Source: Devosia sp. Root413D1 (GTDB lineage: Bacteria; Pseudomonadota; Alphaproteobacteria; Rhizobiales; Devosiaceae). Taken from it: a DNA stretch of 64,000 bases. Shown piece by piece: positions 44,763-53,636 of the stretch. Positions within the stretch are counted from its first letter, which is position 1. Each line of letters starts with the position of its first letter. Where the stretch lies: contig NZ_LMEA01000001.1 of NCBI RefSeq assembly GCF_001425235.1, positions 809,615 to 873,614 on the forward strand. The letters are read 5' to 3'. The notes beneath the pieces were generated by a model. That model was not told the origin of the DNA. It worked only from the letters and a program-made list of their open reading frames with translations, and ran no database searches. The translations under genes were made by a program, and so were the position numbers.

Positions 44763-46496
44763 ATGGACGATAAGGCGAAAATCGGGGGGCGCTGGCTGAA
44801 CCGCCTCGCGGCAGCCGACCGGCCGTTGCTTATTGCGGTGCTCGGCCTGCCGCTGCTGGCCGGTGCGCTGCTGGTGGCGCAGGCCATGGTGCTGGCGGGG
44901 CTGCTGCATCGCGCCATCGTCGAGGGCGCTGGGCTCACGACACTGCTGCCGCAGCTGGCGCTTTTGGCGAGCATCCTCGTCATTCGCATCGCGCTGGGTG
45001 GCCTCGGCGAAGTCGCGGCCGTGCGCTTCGGTGAAGCGATCAAGGCGCGGCTGCGCACCGGGCTGGTCGCCGACCTGCTGCGCCGCGCCCCGACCTGGAC
45101 CGCCTCGAAGAGCTCCGGGGCGCTGTCGAGCACCGTGCTCGAACAGGTCGAGGCGCTGGACGGCTATTTCACCCGTTACCTGCCGGCCATGCTGCAGGCG
45201 GCGATCCTGCCGATCGGCTTTGCCGTCATCGCCTTCTCGGTCGATTGGATCGTCGGGCTGTTGTTCCTGATCTCGGCCCCGCTGATCCCGGTGTTCATGG
45301 CGCTGGCCGGCTGGGGCGCCGAAGCCGCGAGCCGCTCGCAGGCCGCCGCGCTGAACCGGCTGAGCGGCCGCTTCGCCGATAGGCTGCGTGGGCTGGTGAC
45401 GCTGAAGCTGTTCGGCCAGGACGCGGCGGAGACGGCGCGGGTGCGGCTCGCCTCCGAGGAGTTGCGGGTGCGCACCATGCGGGTGATGCGCATCGCCTTC
45501 CTCAGCTCGGCGGTGCTGGAATTCTTCGCGGCGCTAGGGGTCGCCGGCGTGGCGCTCTATGTCGGGCTGACCTTCCTCGACCTGGTGAACCTCCACAGCT
45601 CCGAGCTGACGCTCGGCGCCGGGATGTTCCTGCTGCTGATGGCGCCCGAAGTGTACCAGCCGTTGCGCCTGCTCGCGGCGCACTACCACGACCGCGCCTC
45701 GGCCAGGGCCGCCGTGGCGGAGATCGAGCGCGAACTCGATGCGCTGCCGGGGGAAGCGACGCCTTTGGTCGCGGTCGCCGCGGCTGCCGTCGCGACGGGC
45801 GCTGCGACGCTCGAGCTGCGTGCCGTTGCGCTGGACGACCCGACCGGGCGGCCGGTGCTCGCCGCCGCCGACCTCACCCTCGAGCACGGAGCCCGGATCG
45901 CTATCCTCGGCGCCAGTGGCATCGGCAAGTCGACCCTGCTCGAGGCCATTGCCGGGTTGCGGACCTTCAGCGGCGAGATCCGCATTGACGGGCGGGCGCT
46001 TGCCGAGATCGCCGAACCGCAGCTGCGGCAGCGCGTCGCCATGCTGGGGCAGCGGCCACGGCTGTTCGCCGGCAGCATTGCCGACAATATCAGGCTGGGG
46101 CGGCGTGACGCCGATCATGCGGCGGTGCGGCAGGCGGCGCAGCTGGCGCGGGTCACCGACTTCGCCGACGCCTTGCCCGAGGGGTTGGCGACGCACCTCG
46201 GCGAGGACGGGCTGGGCCTTTCTGGCGGCGAGGTCCAGCGCATTGCGCTGGCCCGCATCTACCTGCGCGATCCCGGGCTGATCCTGCTCGACGAGCCGAC
46301 GGCGCATCTCGATGCCGCGACCGAGGCGCTGGTGCTCGATGGCCTCGCCGAATTCGCCGGTGGGCGCACGCTCATCGTCGCCACCCACGCGCGGGCTGTC
46401 GCGGCGCGCATGGACAAAGTGTTCCGCGTCGCCGGCGGCAAGCTGCTGCCGGCGCCGAAGCCGGTCATCACCGATCGCAACGTGGGGGCGGCATGA
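44763..46496 (+). CDS. cydD: heterodimeric ABC exporter subunit CydD (cytochrome bd assembly)
   Basis: A 577-residue fused membrane/ATPase half-exporter with six N-terminal helices and a C-terminal nucleotide-binding domain (GASGIGKST Walker A, LSGGE signature, LLDEPTAHLD). CydDC exports glutathione/cysteine or handles heme and is needed to assemble cytochrome bd. ATG 44763 is the homologous start; the open frame extends back through the promoter region. Its stop overlaps the cydC start by four bases. Confidence 0.93.
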   Translation: MDDKAKIGGRWLNRLAAADRPLLIAVLGLPLLAGALLVAQAMVLAGLLHRAIVEGAGLTTLLPQLALLASILVIRIALGGLGEVAAVRFGEAIKARLRTGLVADLLRRAPTWTASKSSGALSSTVLEQVEALDGYFTRYLPAMLQAAILPIGFAVIAFSVDWIVGLLFLISAPLIPVFMALAGWGAEAASRSQAAALNRLSGRFADRLRGLVTLKLFGQDAAETARVRLASEELRVRTMRVMRIAFLSSAVLEFFAALGVAGVALYVGLTFLDLVNLHSSELTLGAGMFLLLMAPEVYQPLRLLAAHYHDRASARAAVAEIERELDALPGEATPLVAVAAAAVATGAATLELRAVALDDPTGRPVLAAADLTLEHGARIAILGASGIGKSTLLEAIAGLRTFSGEIRIDGRALAEIAEPQLRQRVAMLGQRPRLFAGSIADNIRLGRRDADHAAVRQAAQLARVTDFADALPEGLATHLGEDGLGLSGGEVQRIALARIYLRDPGLILLDEPTAHLDAATEALVLDGLAEFAGGRTLIVATHARAVAARMDKVFRVAGGKLLPAPKPVITDRNVGAA

Positions 46497-48154
46497 GAGC
46501 CATCTTCGCCTTTGCGCCACTGCTGGGGCGGTTGAAGGGCCCGATTGTGCTCACCGTGCTGCTGTCGCTGCTGACGCTGCTCGCCGGCATCGGTCTGCTC
46601 GGGCTTTCCGGCTGGTTCCTCACCGCAGCGGCGCTGAGCACGCTCGGCTCGGCCTTCAACATCTTTGCGCCTTCGGCAGGCGTCCGCGGCCTGTCGTTCA
46701 TCCGTATCCTCGCGCGCTACGGCGAAAAGCTCAGCGGTCACGACATGACGCTGCGGCTGCTGTCCGACCTCAGGGCCTGGCTGTTTGCACGGCTGTTTCC
46801 GCTGGTCCCGCTGGCGCGGCGCTTCGGCCGTGGCGACCTGGTCAGCCGGTTGCTCGCCGATGTCGAGGCGCTGGATACGGTGTTCCTCGTGGCGCTCGGG
46901 CCGATCAGCACCGCGGTACTGGCCGGCGCCGCGATGACCGTGGCGCTGGCGCTTGCCTTGCCCGGTGCGGCCCTGGTCTATGCGCTGCTGTTCTTTGCCG
47001 CGGTGCTGCTGGTGCCGGTGGGGCTGGTGCTGGCCTCGCGCGCTGTCGGCAGCGAGGTCGTCGCGGCTGGCGCGGCGCTGCGCCAGGCCGTGCTCGATGG
47101 CGTCGACGGGCACCAGGACCTGGTGCTGTTCGGCGCTACAGGCGAGGCTGCGGCGACCGCTGCAACCGCATCGGCGCGGCTGGCACAGGCCCGCCGACGG
47201 CTTGGTCTTCGCGCCGCGCTGGCTTCGGCGCTGGTGCAACTGCTGGCCGGCGGTGCCCTGCTCGGCACGCTGGTGGCCGGTTTCGCGGCGCTCGAGGCCG
47301 GTGCGATCGACGGGCCACTGCTCGCCGGTCTGTTGCTGGCGGTGCTCGCCAGCTTCGAAGCCTCCGCCATGCTGGTGCGCAGCGCCACGCGGCTCGCCGG
47401 AGCCGCCGCCGCTGCCGACCGGCTGCAGGCCATCGCCAGCAGCGCGCCCGCCGTCGCCGAACCGGCCGAGCCGCTGCCGATTCCGGCAGGCGGCGATATG
47501 CGCTTCGAGGCAGTGCGCTTCGGCTACGACCCGCAGCACCCGGTGCTCGACGGGCTGAGCTTTGCGGTCCGGAGCGGTGAATGCGTCGCCATCACGGGAC
47601 CGAGCGGCGCCGGCAAATCGACCATCGCGCAATTGCTGCTGCGGCTGGCCGATCCGGACGCCGGCGCGGTGCGCCTCAACGGCAGTGACCTGCGCGATGT
47701 CGCCGGCCCCGAGCTTCGCCAGCGGGTCGCGCTGATGACCCAGGATGCGCCGGTGTTTCTCGACACCATCCGCGTCAACCTTCGCGTCGGGCGCGACGAT
47801 GCCGATGATGCCGCGCTGTGGCGCGTGCTCGAGGCGGTGCATCTGGCGGAGTTCGTTCGCGGCTTGCCCGGGCAGCTCGACGCCGTGGTCGGAGAGGCAG
47901 GCCGAACCCTCTCGGCCGGGCAGGCCCGCCGCATCTGCCTGTCGCGCACCCTGCTGTCGCGCGCCGACGTCATCGTCTTCGACGAACCGACCAGCGGGCT
48001 CGATGCCGAGACCGAGGCAGCGTTTCTCGCCGAACTGCCGGAGCTGACCCGCGGCCGCACGGCCATTGTCATTACCCACGCGGTGGTACCGGAGACGTTT
48101 GACCGGGTGCTGGAACTCAGGGCCGGGCGGTTGGCTGAGGTTCGCCACCACTGA
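46493..48154 (+). CDS. cydC: heterodimeric ABC exporter subunit CydC (cytochrome bd assembly)
   Basis: A 553-residue partner of CydD with six helices and a C-terminal ATPase (GPSGAGKST, LSAGQARR signature, VFDEPTSGLD). The signature is LSAGQ instead of LSGGQ, a variant also seen in other CydC proteins. Translation is coupled to cydD by ATGA at 46493-46496. Confidence 0.93.
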   Translation: MRAIFAFAPLLGRLKGPIVLTVLLSLLTLLAGIGLLGLSGWFLTAAALSTLGSAFNIFAPSAGVRGLSFIRILARYGEKLSGHDMTLRLLSDLRAWLFARLFPLVPLARRFGRGDLVSRLLADVEALDTVFLVALGPISTAVLAGAAMTVALALALPGAALVYALLFFAAVLLVPVGLVLASRAVGSEVVAAGAALRQAVLDGVDGHQDLVLFGATGEAAATAATASARLAQARRRLGLRAALASALVQLLAGGALLGTLVAGFAALEAGAIDGPLLAGLLLAVLASFEASAMLVRSATRLAGAAAAADRLQAIASSAPAVAEPAEPLPIPAGGDMRFEAVRFGYDPQHPVLDGLSFAVRSGECVAITGPSGAGKSTIAQLLLRLADPDAGAVRLNGSDLRDVAGPELRQRVALMTQDAPVFLDTIRVNLRVGRDDADDAALWRVLEAVHLAEFVRGLPGQLDAVVGEAGRTLSAGQARRICLSRTLLSRADVIVFDEPTSGLDAETEAAFLAELPELTRGRTAIVITHAVVPETFDRVLELRAGRLAEVRHH

Positions 48155-48223
48155 AAGGCCCAGCTCCGCTTGAGAGAAATCAGGTCTGGGATGGCGTGCC
48201 TCCCGCGAACATGGCGCGCGTTG

Positions 48224-48376
48224 CCCACCCCACCCCATCCCTCCCCGTCAAGGGGAGGGTGCCGGCTGGTGCTTGTGTCGGTGGCCAGCCACAAACTCGA
48301 TGCTCACCTCCCCCTTGACGGGGAGGCAAGCGAAGCTTGGGAGCGTAGCGAGCTAGCTGTAGCTCGGAGGGGTGTG
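48224..48376. repeat. family B inverted repeat, copy 6
   Basis: CACCCCATCCCTCCCCGTCA... and GAAGCTTGGGAGCGTAGCGA... AGCTCGGAGGGGTG. It is an inverted counterpart of the copy at 24926-25078 and fills the gap between the converging cydC and fnr-type genes. Confidence 0.7.
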
Positions 48377-48420
48377 ACTTGGCCACGATGCACGCGGCGA
48401 CCTCGCCACCAGCCCTTCAC

Positions 48421-49143
48421 CTACCCGCAAAGCCCCTGCAACGCTTCGAGGTCGGGCACCTCGACCGTCCGGTTATTGGTAATCGAAACCACTCCCGCCT
48501 GCCGCAGCTTGGTCAGCTGGCGCGATACTGTCTCGATGGTGAGCCCCAGGAAATCGGCGATATCCGAGCGGGTGAGCGGCAGCTCGAAGCTGACGCCGTC
48601 GCTCGGCTCGGCCGCGGGGTCGGCATGCATGGCGATCAGATAGAGGAAGCTTGCGACCTTCTCCTGTGCGGTTTTCCGCCCAAGCGTCACCATCCAGTCG
48701 CGCGCTTCGTCGAGCTCGCGCAGCGTCTGCTGCATCAGCCGGTGCTCGAGCGCCGGGGTGCTGGCGATCATCTGCTCTAGCGCCGGCCGCGGGATGACGC
48801 AGAGGTCAACCGTGGAAGCCGCCTCGGCGGTGACCACGCTCTCCCGCCCGAACAGCCGGCCGAGGAAATCCGGTGCGAATTGCAGGCCGACCAGCTGCTG
48901 GCGGCCGTCTTCCAGCACCTTGCTGAGCTTGACCACCCCGCGCATGACATTGGCATAGGCGTGGATCGCCGTGCTGTCGCCGATCAGTTCGTCGCCGTGC
49001 TCGTGCCGTTCCTTGCGGGTGTGGCGGGCGAATTCGATCAGCTCATCGGGCTTCAGCGCACCGCACATGCCTCGGTGACGCGCTTCGCAGCTGCGGCACA
49101 GCACGGGGGTCTCGGAATTGTGGATGTCCAGACGCTCGCCCAT
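48421..49143 (-). CDS. Crp/Fnr-family oxygen-responsive regulator (FnrL/FixK type with Fe-S cysteines)
   Basis: A 240-residue FNR homologue. The N-terminal cysteines C16, C19 and C27 (CRSCEARHRGMC) and the central C115 match the four ligands of the oxygen-labile [4Fe-4S] cluster. A cNMP-fold domain and long dimer helix follow. The DNA-recognition helix LTIETVSRQLTKL has the E-SR residues that read TTGAT. It probably activates cydABX, cydDC and the small gene at 49206 when oxygen falls; boxes lie at 44694 and 49383. Confidence 0.92.
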   Translation of the reverse strand: MGERLDIHNSETPVLCRSCEARHRGMCGALKPDELIEFARHTRKERHEHGDELIGDSTAIHAYANVMRGVVKLSKVLEDGRQQLVGLQFAPDFLGRLFGRESVVTAEAASTVDLCVIPRPALEQMIASTPALEHRLMQQTLRELDEARDWMVTLGRKTAQEKVASFLYLIAMHADPAAEPSDGVSFELPLTRSDIADFLGLTIETVSRQLTKLRQAGVVSITNNRTVEVPDLEALQGLCG

Positions 49144-49205
49144 CGCGGGTGAGCCTTACACCCTCCCGCGACCTGGCGGATGGTGAGGTTTGTCGCACGC
49201 GGCAT

Positions 49206-49328
49206 TCAGTCTCGGGGGGCGGACCGCGGCGTATTTCGCGTGTACCACATCACCCAGCCGAGCGTGCCCATCAGCAGGCTGAAGGCGGCGACGACAGCGG
49301 TAACGACGATGGCGGCTTCGGGCGGCAT
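49206..49328 (-). CDS. small single-span membrane peptide beside an FNR box
   Basis: A 40-residue open frame: MPPEAAIVVTAVVAAFSLLM, then a GTLGWVMWYTRN segment and a basic, polar tail. Residues ~5-29 form one clear membrane helix. It lies between the fnr-type gene and a perfect FNR box, reads in the same direction as fnr, and its start codon is six bases from GAGAG. I recognise no family; small subunits of terminal oxidases (CydX, CcoS, CcoQ) have comparable size and layout. Coding status is inferred from hydrophobicity, box and position, not from a database match. Confidence 0.5.
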   Translation of the reverse strand: MPPEAAIVVTAVVAAFSLLMGTLGWVMWYTRNTPRSAPRD

Positions 49329-49335
49329 GTCTATG

Positions 49336-49356
49336 CTCTCTGCTTGACGCAGAGAG
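49336..49356 (-). promoter_or_regulatory. hairpin enclosing the ribosome binding site of the small membrane peptide
   Basis: On the minus strand CTCTCTGC-GTCAA-GCAGAGAG forms a perfect eight-base stem. Its 3' arm contains the GAGAG that would serve as ribosome site for the ATG at 49328. The stem would hide that site. Confidence 0.5.
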
Positions 49357-49382
49357 AGCACCACGCAACGGTACGCGACGCC

Positions 49383-49396
49383 TTGATCCAGATCAA
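49383..49396. promoter_or_regulatory. FNR box upstream of the small membrane peptide gene
   Basis: TTGATCCAGATCAA, identical to the box between cydA and cydD, with flanking near-perfect arms GCGACGC/GCGTCGC. It is 55 bases upstream of the 49328 start codon and 240 bases from the fnr-type gene. Confidence 0.8.
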
Positions 49397-49442
49397 AAGC
49401 GTCGCGATTTCCGTGGCTTGGACAGAACAGCCGAGGTAGCGC

Positions 49443-49955
49443 TCAGCGCGAGAACGGCACCGAAGCCGTCAGCACCTGGCCGGAATTGTTGAACTCGACC
49501 TCGAAATCGACGGTGATGGCGTTGCCCTCGAGCAGAATCCGCGAGCCGATGCGCACATCATTGCCGCCGCGATCCTGCTGCTTCTCGCGCAGGTCAAAAT
49601 TGATCGTGTCGCCCTTGATCTGGCCGACCGCAACCCCGGTGAAGCCCGCATTCGAGCTCATCACCGCCTGGTAGCGCTGCGCCTTGTCGTCGAAGGCGAT
49701 GGTGCCGCTGACCGACAGGTTCATGTCGATCAGGCTGCAGCGGCCGGCATAGTTGATCTTGTTCAGGTTACCCTTGGAAATGCCGAGCCGACATTTGAAC
49801 GGTTCGGGATTCTGGCCTCCGACCAGTGCACCCGCTCCCTTCCAGTCGCCCACGTACGACTCCAGGACTTCCACTGGCCCGGAAATCGCCGGCGTCGCCA
49901 TTCCCGCCAGCGTCATGGCGGTGACGGCCATAGCGGCATGCAGGTGCTGTCTCAT
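49443..49955 (-). CDS. hypothetical periplasmic protein
   Basis: A 170-residue protein with a Sec signal peptide of about 25 residues (ending AISG). The mature ~145 residues look all-beta, with repeated short strands (YVGDWKGAGALVGG; VDFEVEFNNSGQVL) and two cysteines (C54, C73) that could form a disulfide. I do not recognise a family with known function. It is divergent from the ABC exporter genes at 50140; a small perfect dyad lies between them. Confidence 0.7.
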   Translation of the reverse strand: MRQHLHAAMAVTAMTLAGMATPAISGPVEVLESYVGDWKGAGALVGGQNPEPFKCRLGISKGNLNKINYAGRCSLIDMNLSVSGTIAFDDKAQRYQAVMSSNAGFTGVAVGQIKGDTINFDLREKQQDRGGNDVRIGSRILLEGNAITVDFEVEFNNSGQVLTASVPFSR

Positions 49956-49984
49956 CTCGTCCCACGCCCTCCAACGGCGTTCTA

Positions 49985-50000
49985 GCGTTCAGTAACGCTG
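49985..50000. promoter_or_regulatory. small dyad in a divergent promoter region
   Basis: AGCGTT-CAGT-AACGCT, perfect six-base arms, lies 30 bases upstream of the periplasmic-protein gene and 140 bases upstream of the ABC ATPase gene. No regulator gene is adjacent. Confidence 0.35.
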
Positions 50001-50139
50001 AAATCTGTAAGCGGCCGGGTATTCGGTCCGCTTCCATTTTGACTTGCCCGCCCGACGATGCCAGAGATCATGCGGCGGGCAGTAAGAAGCAAGAGCGGCC
50101 TGCACATTCTTTTGGTTTGTCCCCTACCGCAAGTCCCAA

Positions 50140-50883
50140 ATGGCCCTAAGTCAAGACCACAGCTCCAGTCCGCGTGTCCCGGCGGCGCAGCCGATCGTTG
50201 ATGCGTCCGGGGTGAATTACACTCTGGAGGTCGCTTCACAGCCGCTTCACATTCTGAGGAACGTCTCGCTCCGGGTCGAAGCCTCGGAAGTCGCGGCAAT
50301 CGTCGGGCCTTCAGGCAGCGGCAAGACCTCGCTGCTGATGTTGCTGGCCGGACTGGAACGCGCCACGTCCGGCAAGGTGGTGGTCGCCGGGCAGGACCTT
50401 TCGGGGTTGAGCGAGGACGATCTGGCGGTGTTCCGCCGCCATACGCTGGGCATCGTGTTCCAGAGTTTTCACCTCATCCCGTCGCTGACCGCGCTCGACA
50501 ATGTCGGGCTGGCGCTCGAGATCGCCTCGCCCGACCTGTCGCTGGCGCAGACCCGCGAGGCCGCCGCGGCGGCGCTCGAGGCGGTCGGGCTCGGCGGCCG
50601 GCTGCAGCATCGGCCGGCGGCTTTGTCGGGCGGCGAACAGCAGCGCGTCGGGCTGGCCCGCGCCATGATCGCCAAGCCGCGGCTGCTCCTGGCCGACGAG
50701 CCGACCGGCAACCTCGACCAGGAAACCGGCGCGGTGGTGGTCGAGCTGATGTTCGATCTGGCCCGCCAGCAAGGCACCGCGGTGGTGCTGATCACCCATG
50801 ATCCATCGCTGGCGGCGCGCGCCGACCGGGTGTTCACCATGACATCAGGCGAGCTGGTCGAAACCCGATCGGTCCAAGCCTGA
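50140..50883 (+). CDS. ABC transporter ATP-binding protein, YbbA/LolD type
   Basis: A 247-residue ATPase of the MacB/LolD/YbbA class. The Walker A is GPSGSGKTS near residues 59-67, the Q-loop FQSFHLIPSL, signature LSGGEQQR, Walker B LLLADEPTGNLD and switch His ITHDP. It directly precedes a YbbP-like permease and shares the TGATG junction at 50880-50884. No strong ribosome site precedes ATG 50140, so the start is less sure. Confidence 0.9.
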   Translation: MALSQDHSSSPRVPAAQPIVDASGVNYTLEVASQPLHILRNVSLRVEASEVAAIVGPSGSGKTSLLMLLAGLERATSGKVVVAGQDLSGLSEDDLAVFRRHTLGIVFQSFHLIPSLTALDNVGLALEIASPDLSLAQTREAAAAALEAVGLGGRLQHRPAALSGGEQQRVGLARAMIAKPRLLLADEPTGNLDQETGAVVVELMFDLARQQGTAVVLITHDPSLAARADRVFTMTSGELVETRSVQA

Positions 50884-53429
50884 TGCGCGCCGTCCTCGCG
50901 GCCATCCGCATCGGCCTGCTCGATATGCGCGGCGACTTGCGGCGCTTCGGCCTCCTGATCATCTGCCTCGCCGTCGGCACGGCGCTGATATCAGGCGTCA
51001 GCTCGGTGGGCGCCAGCATCCGGCAGGCGGTGGAAGAAAATGCCGCCGTACTGATGGGCGGCGATGTCGAGCTGTCGCGCGCCGACCGGCAGGCCACCGC
51101 CGACGAGCTGGCGCTGATCTCGCGCTTCGGGCGGGTGTCCTATGTCGTCGACACCAATGTCCGCGCCGAGGTTGGCAATCAGAGCGCCTTTGTCGATCTG
51201 GTCTCGGTGGGCGATACCTATCCGCTGCTCGGCGCGGTCGACAGCCCGCAACTGCCGTCGGGCGAGACGCCGTTTGCCTTCCTGTCATTCCGCGACGGCA
51301 AGTTCGGCGCGCTGGTCAGTCCGCTGATGCTCGATCAGCTCGGCATCAAGGTCGGCGACACGCTCGAGATCGCCGGCACCGAGTTCGTAGCGCGCGGCGC
51401 GCTGGGCGGCCTGCCCGATGCCGCGGTACGCGGCTTCCGGCTGGGCCTCCCCGCCGTCATCACCACCGAGGCGCTGGCGGTGCTCTCCGACCGCACCTCG
51501 CCGCTCCCGGGGCTTGGCACCTTTTTTCGCTACAAGCTGGTGCTGACCGAGGGCGACGCCGATAGCGGCAAGGCGGCGCTGGAGACCGCGCTCGCCGATC
51601 CGAGCTGGACCATCCGCTCGGCCCGCGAGGGCCTCGGGCCGATGGTGCGCTACTACGACCTGTTCATGCGCTTCCTGGTGATCGTCGGTCTCGCCTCACT
51701 GCTCATCGGCGGGGTCAGCGTCTGGACCAGCATTTCGGCCTATGTCGCCGAGCGCGCCAATGTCATCGCCGTGCTGCGCAGCATGGGCGCCGGGCGAGCC
51801 CGCATCTTCGTGCATTTCTTCTCGCAGATCGCGGCGCTCGCGGGCGTTGGCGTCGGCATCGGCCTCGTCGTCGGCGCCGGCACCGCGCTGGTGGCGCTGC
51901 CGGCCATCGGCGCCGCCGTCGGTGTCGACCTGGCGCCGACCCTGCATGTCCAGCCCCTGCTGGTGGCGGCGGGCGTCGGCTTTCTCATCGCCTTTCCCTT
52001 CTCCTACCTGCCCCTGCAGCAGGCCCAGACCATCAGCCCGGTGACATTGTTCCGCTCCAAGGGGCTCGCCGCGCCGCCGATCGACTGGGCTGGGCTGATC
52101 TTTTCGGCGCGTATCGTCCCCTTGGTGCTGGCCGCCGCCCTGTTCCTGTGGCTCGCCGTCATCATGACCAACGATTCGATGCTGGTCGCGGCCTTCGCCA
52201 TTGTCAGCGTGCTGTCGGTGGTGCTGTTCCAGTTCGGCATCTTTCTCGCCCGACAGGCGTTGCGGAAATCGCCCGAACCCGCCAACCGCGTGCTGCGCTA
52301 CGCGCTGCGCAATATCTCGAGCCCGGGCTCCAACGCTTCCTCGGTGGTGATCTCGGTCGGGCTGGCGCTCGCCATGCTGGTGGTGGTGCTGGTGCTGCAG
52401 GTGAACCTCAGGAACGAATATCTGGGCGCCTCGGTGTTCGACGCGCCGACGCTGGTCGCCTCCGATCTCTTCTCCGATGAGGTCGATACGCTGCAGCAGC
52501 TGAAGGACGAAGGCAGCGACATCACCGCCTTTGCCGCAACTCCGATGCTGCGCGGCGCGCTGAGCGCCATCAACGACACCCCGGTGGAGCAACTGCAGCC
52601 GCGGGGACCCGAGGCATCGTTCCTGCTCTCGGGCGAGATCCCGCTGACCTACCGGCAGGTACTGCCGGCGACCTCGAAGCTGGTGGCAGGGGACTGGTGG
52701 CCGGTCGACCACCAGGGGCCGCCTTTGGTGTCGCTGCACCAGAGCCTTCGCGCCGGCCTCGGTATCAAGCTCGGCGACAAGCTGTCCTTCGCCATCTTCG
52801 GCGACACCATCACCGCCGAGGTTGCCAATTTCCGCGATTACTCCTGGCAGGGCGGCATCGACTTCCTTGCCACCTTCTCGCCGGGGGTGCTGGACGAGTA
52901 CCCCTCGACGCTGTTGGGTTCGGTGACCGCTGCGGCGGGACGCGAGGAGGCAGTGGAGCGGGAACTTGCCAGCTTGCTGCCCGATGTCCGCTTCATCGCC
53001 ATCGGTGCGACGCTCGAGCAGATCACCCGGGCCCTGAGCCAACTGTCGCTTGCCGCCTCGCTGGTCGGCGGGTTGGCGGTGGGCAATGGACTGCTGGTGC
53101 TGATCGGCAGTCTTGCCACCGGACGCCGGCAGCGGCAGGCCGACGCGGTGATCTCAAAAGTGCTCGGCGCCAAGCGCTTCGACGTGCTGTCGGTTTCGGT
53201 GCTGCACTATGTGCTGCTGGCGGCTTTCGCCGCCGTGCTGGCGACGCCGCTCGGCATCGGGCTCGCCTGGATTCTCACCCTGGTGCTGCTCGAGGTCGAG
53301 TTCGCCCTCGATGCGACGACGCTTGCAGCGGTCGATCTCGGCGCCATCGTCATCACCGGCTTCCTCGGCGCCACCACCATTGTCGGCGTGCTCCAGCGGC
53401 GTTCAGCCGGCTTCCTGCGCGAGCCGTGA
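50883..53429 (+). CDS. ABC transporter permease, FtsX/YbbP-like
   Basis: An 848-residue membrane protein with the double-FtsX architecture of YbbP: an N-terminal helix, a large periplasmic domain (residues ~50-255), a three- to four-helix bundle (~260-460), a second periplasmic domain (~505-705) and a C-terminal helix bundle. With the ATPase it forms a mechanotransmission-type exporter thought to move hydrophobic or envelope-linked substrates. YbbAP is often beside a lysophospholipase or arylesterase; here none is adjacent. Confidence 0.88.
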   Translation: MRAVLAAIRIGLLDMRGDLRRFGLLIICLAVGTALISGVSSVGASIRQAVEENAAVLMGGDVELSRADRQATADELALISRFGRVSYVVDTNVRAEVGNQSAFVDLVSVGDTYPLLGAVDSPQLPSGETPFAFLSFRDGKFGALVSPLMLDQLGIKVGDTLEIAGTEFVARGALGGLPDAAVRGFRLGLPAVITTEALAVLSDRTSPLPGLGTFFRYKLVLTEGDADSGKAALETALADPSWTIRSAREGLGPMVRYYDLFMRFLVIVGLASLLIGGVSVWTSISAYVAERANVIAVLRSMGAGRARIFVHFFSQIAALAGVGVGIGLVVGAGTALVALPAIGAAVGVDLAPTLHVQPLLVAAGVGFLIAFPFSYLPLQQAQTISPVTLFRSKGLAAPPIDWAGLIFSARIVPLVLAAALFLWLAVIMTNDSMLVAAFAIVSVLSVVLFQFGIFLARQALRKSPEPANRVLRYALRNISSPGSNASSVVISVGLALAMLVVVLVLQVNLRNEYLGASVFDAPTLVASDLFSDEVDTLQQLKDEGSDITAFAATPMLRGALSAINDTPVEQLQPRGPEASFLLSGEIPLTYRQVLPATSKLVAGDWWPVDHQGPPLVSLHQSLRAGLGIKLGDKLSFAIFGDTITAEVANFRDYSWQGGIDFLATFSPGVLDEYPSTLLGSVTAAAGREEAVERELASLLPDVRFIAIGATLEQITRALSQLSLAASLVGGLAVGNGLLVLIGSLATGRRQRQADAVISKVLGAKRFDVLSVSVLHYVLLAAFAAVLATPLGIGLAWILTLVLLEVEFALDATTLAAVDLGAIVITGFLGATTIVGVLQRRSAGFLREP

Positions 53430-53484
53430 GCGTGGCCGTGGGGCATTCGCGGTCAGTTGCACAGTTTGCTCCACCAACTCGGTG

Positions 53485-53560
53485 TCACCCCAGCGAAAGC
53501 TGGGGCCCATTTCTCAGCCCGCGCAGGTGGATGGTTGGGTCCCAGCTTTCGCTGGGATGA
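53485..53560. repeat. family A REP-like palindromic element, copy 4
   Basis: GTCACCCCAGCGAAAGCTGG... CCCAGCTTTCGCTGGGATGAC. It lies between the converging permease and MFS genes and could also act as a bidirectional transcript end. Confidence 0.85.
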
Positions 53561-53636
53561 CACCCGGTGGAGGAGGCGAAGCAGTGGGCCATTTTCGTCC
53601 ACCGCCTCCTCCACCAACCGGTTCATCTGGCAAGCT

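Noticed and set aside
46259..48238. 659-codon open frame on the minus strand opposite cydDC
   Set aside because: Antisense to two complete, motif-bearing genes; composition is the low-complexity Arg/Gln/Gly pattern of a GC-rich shadow frame, with no ribosome site.
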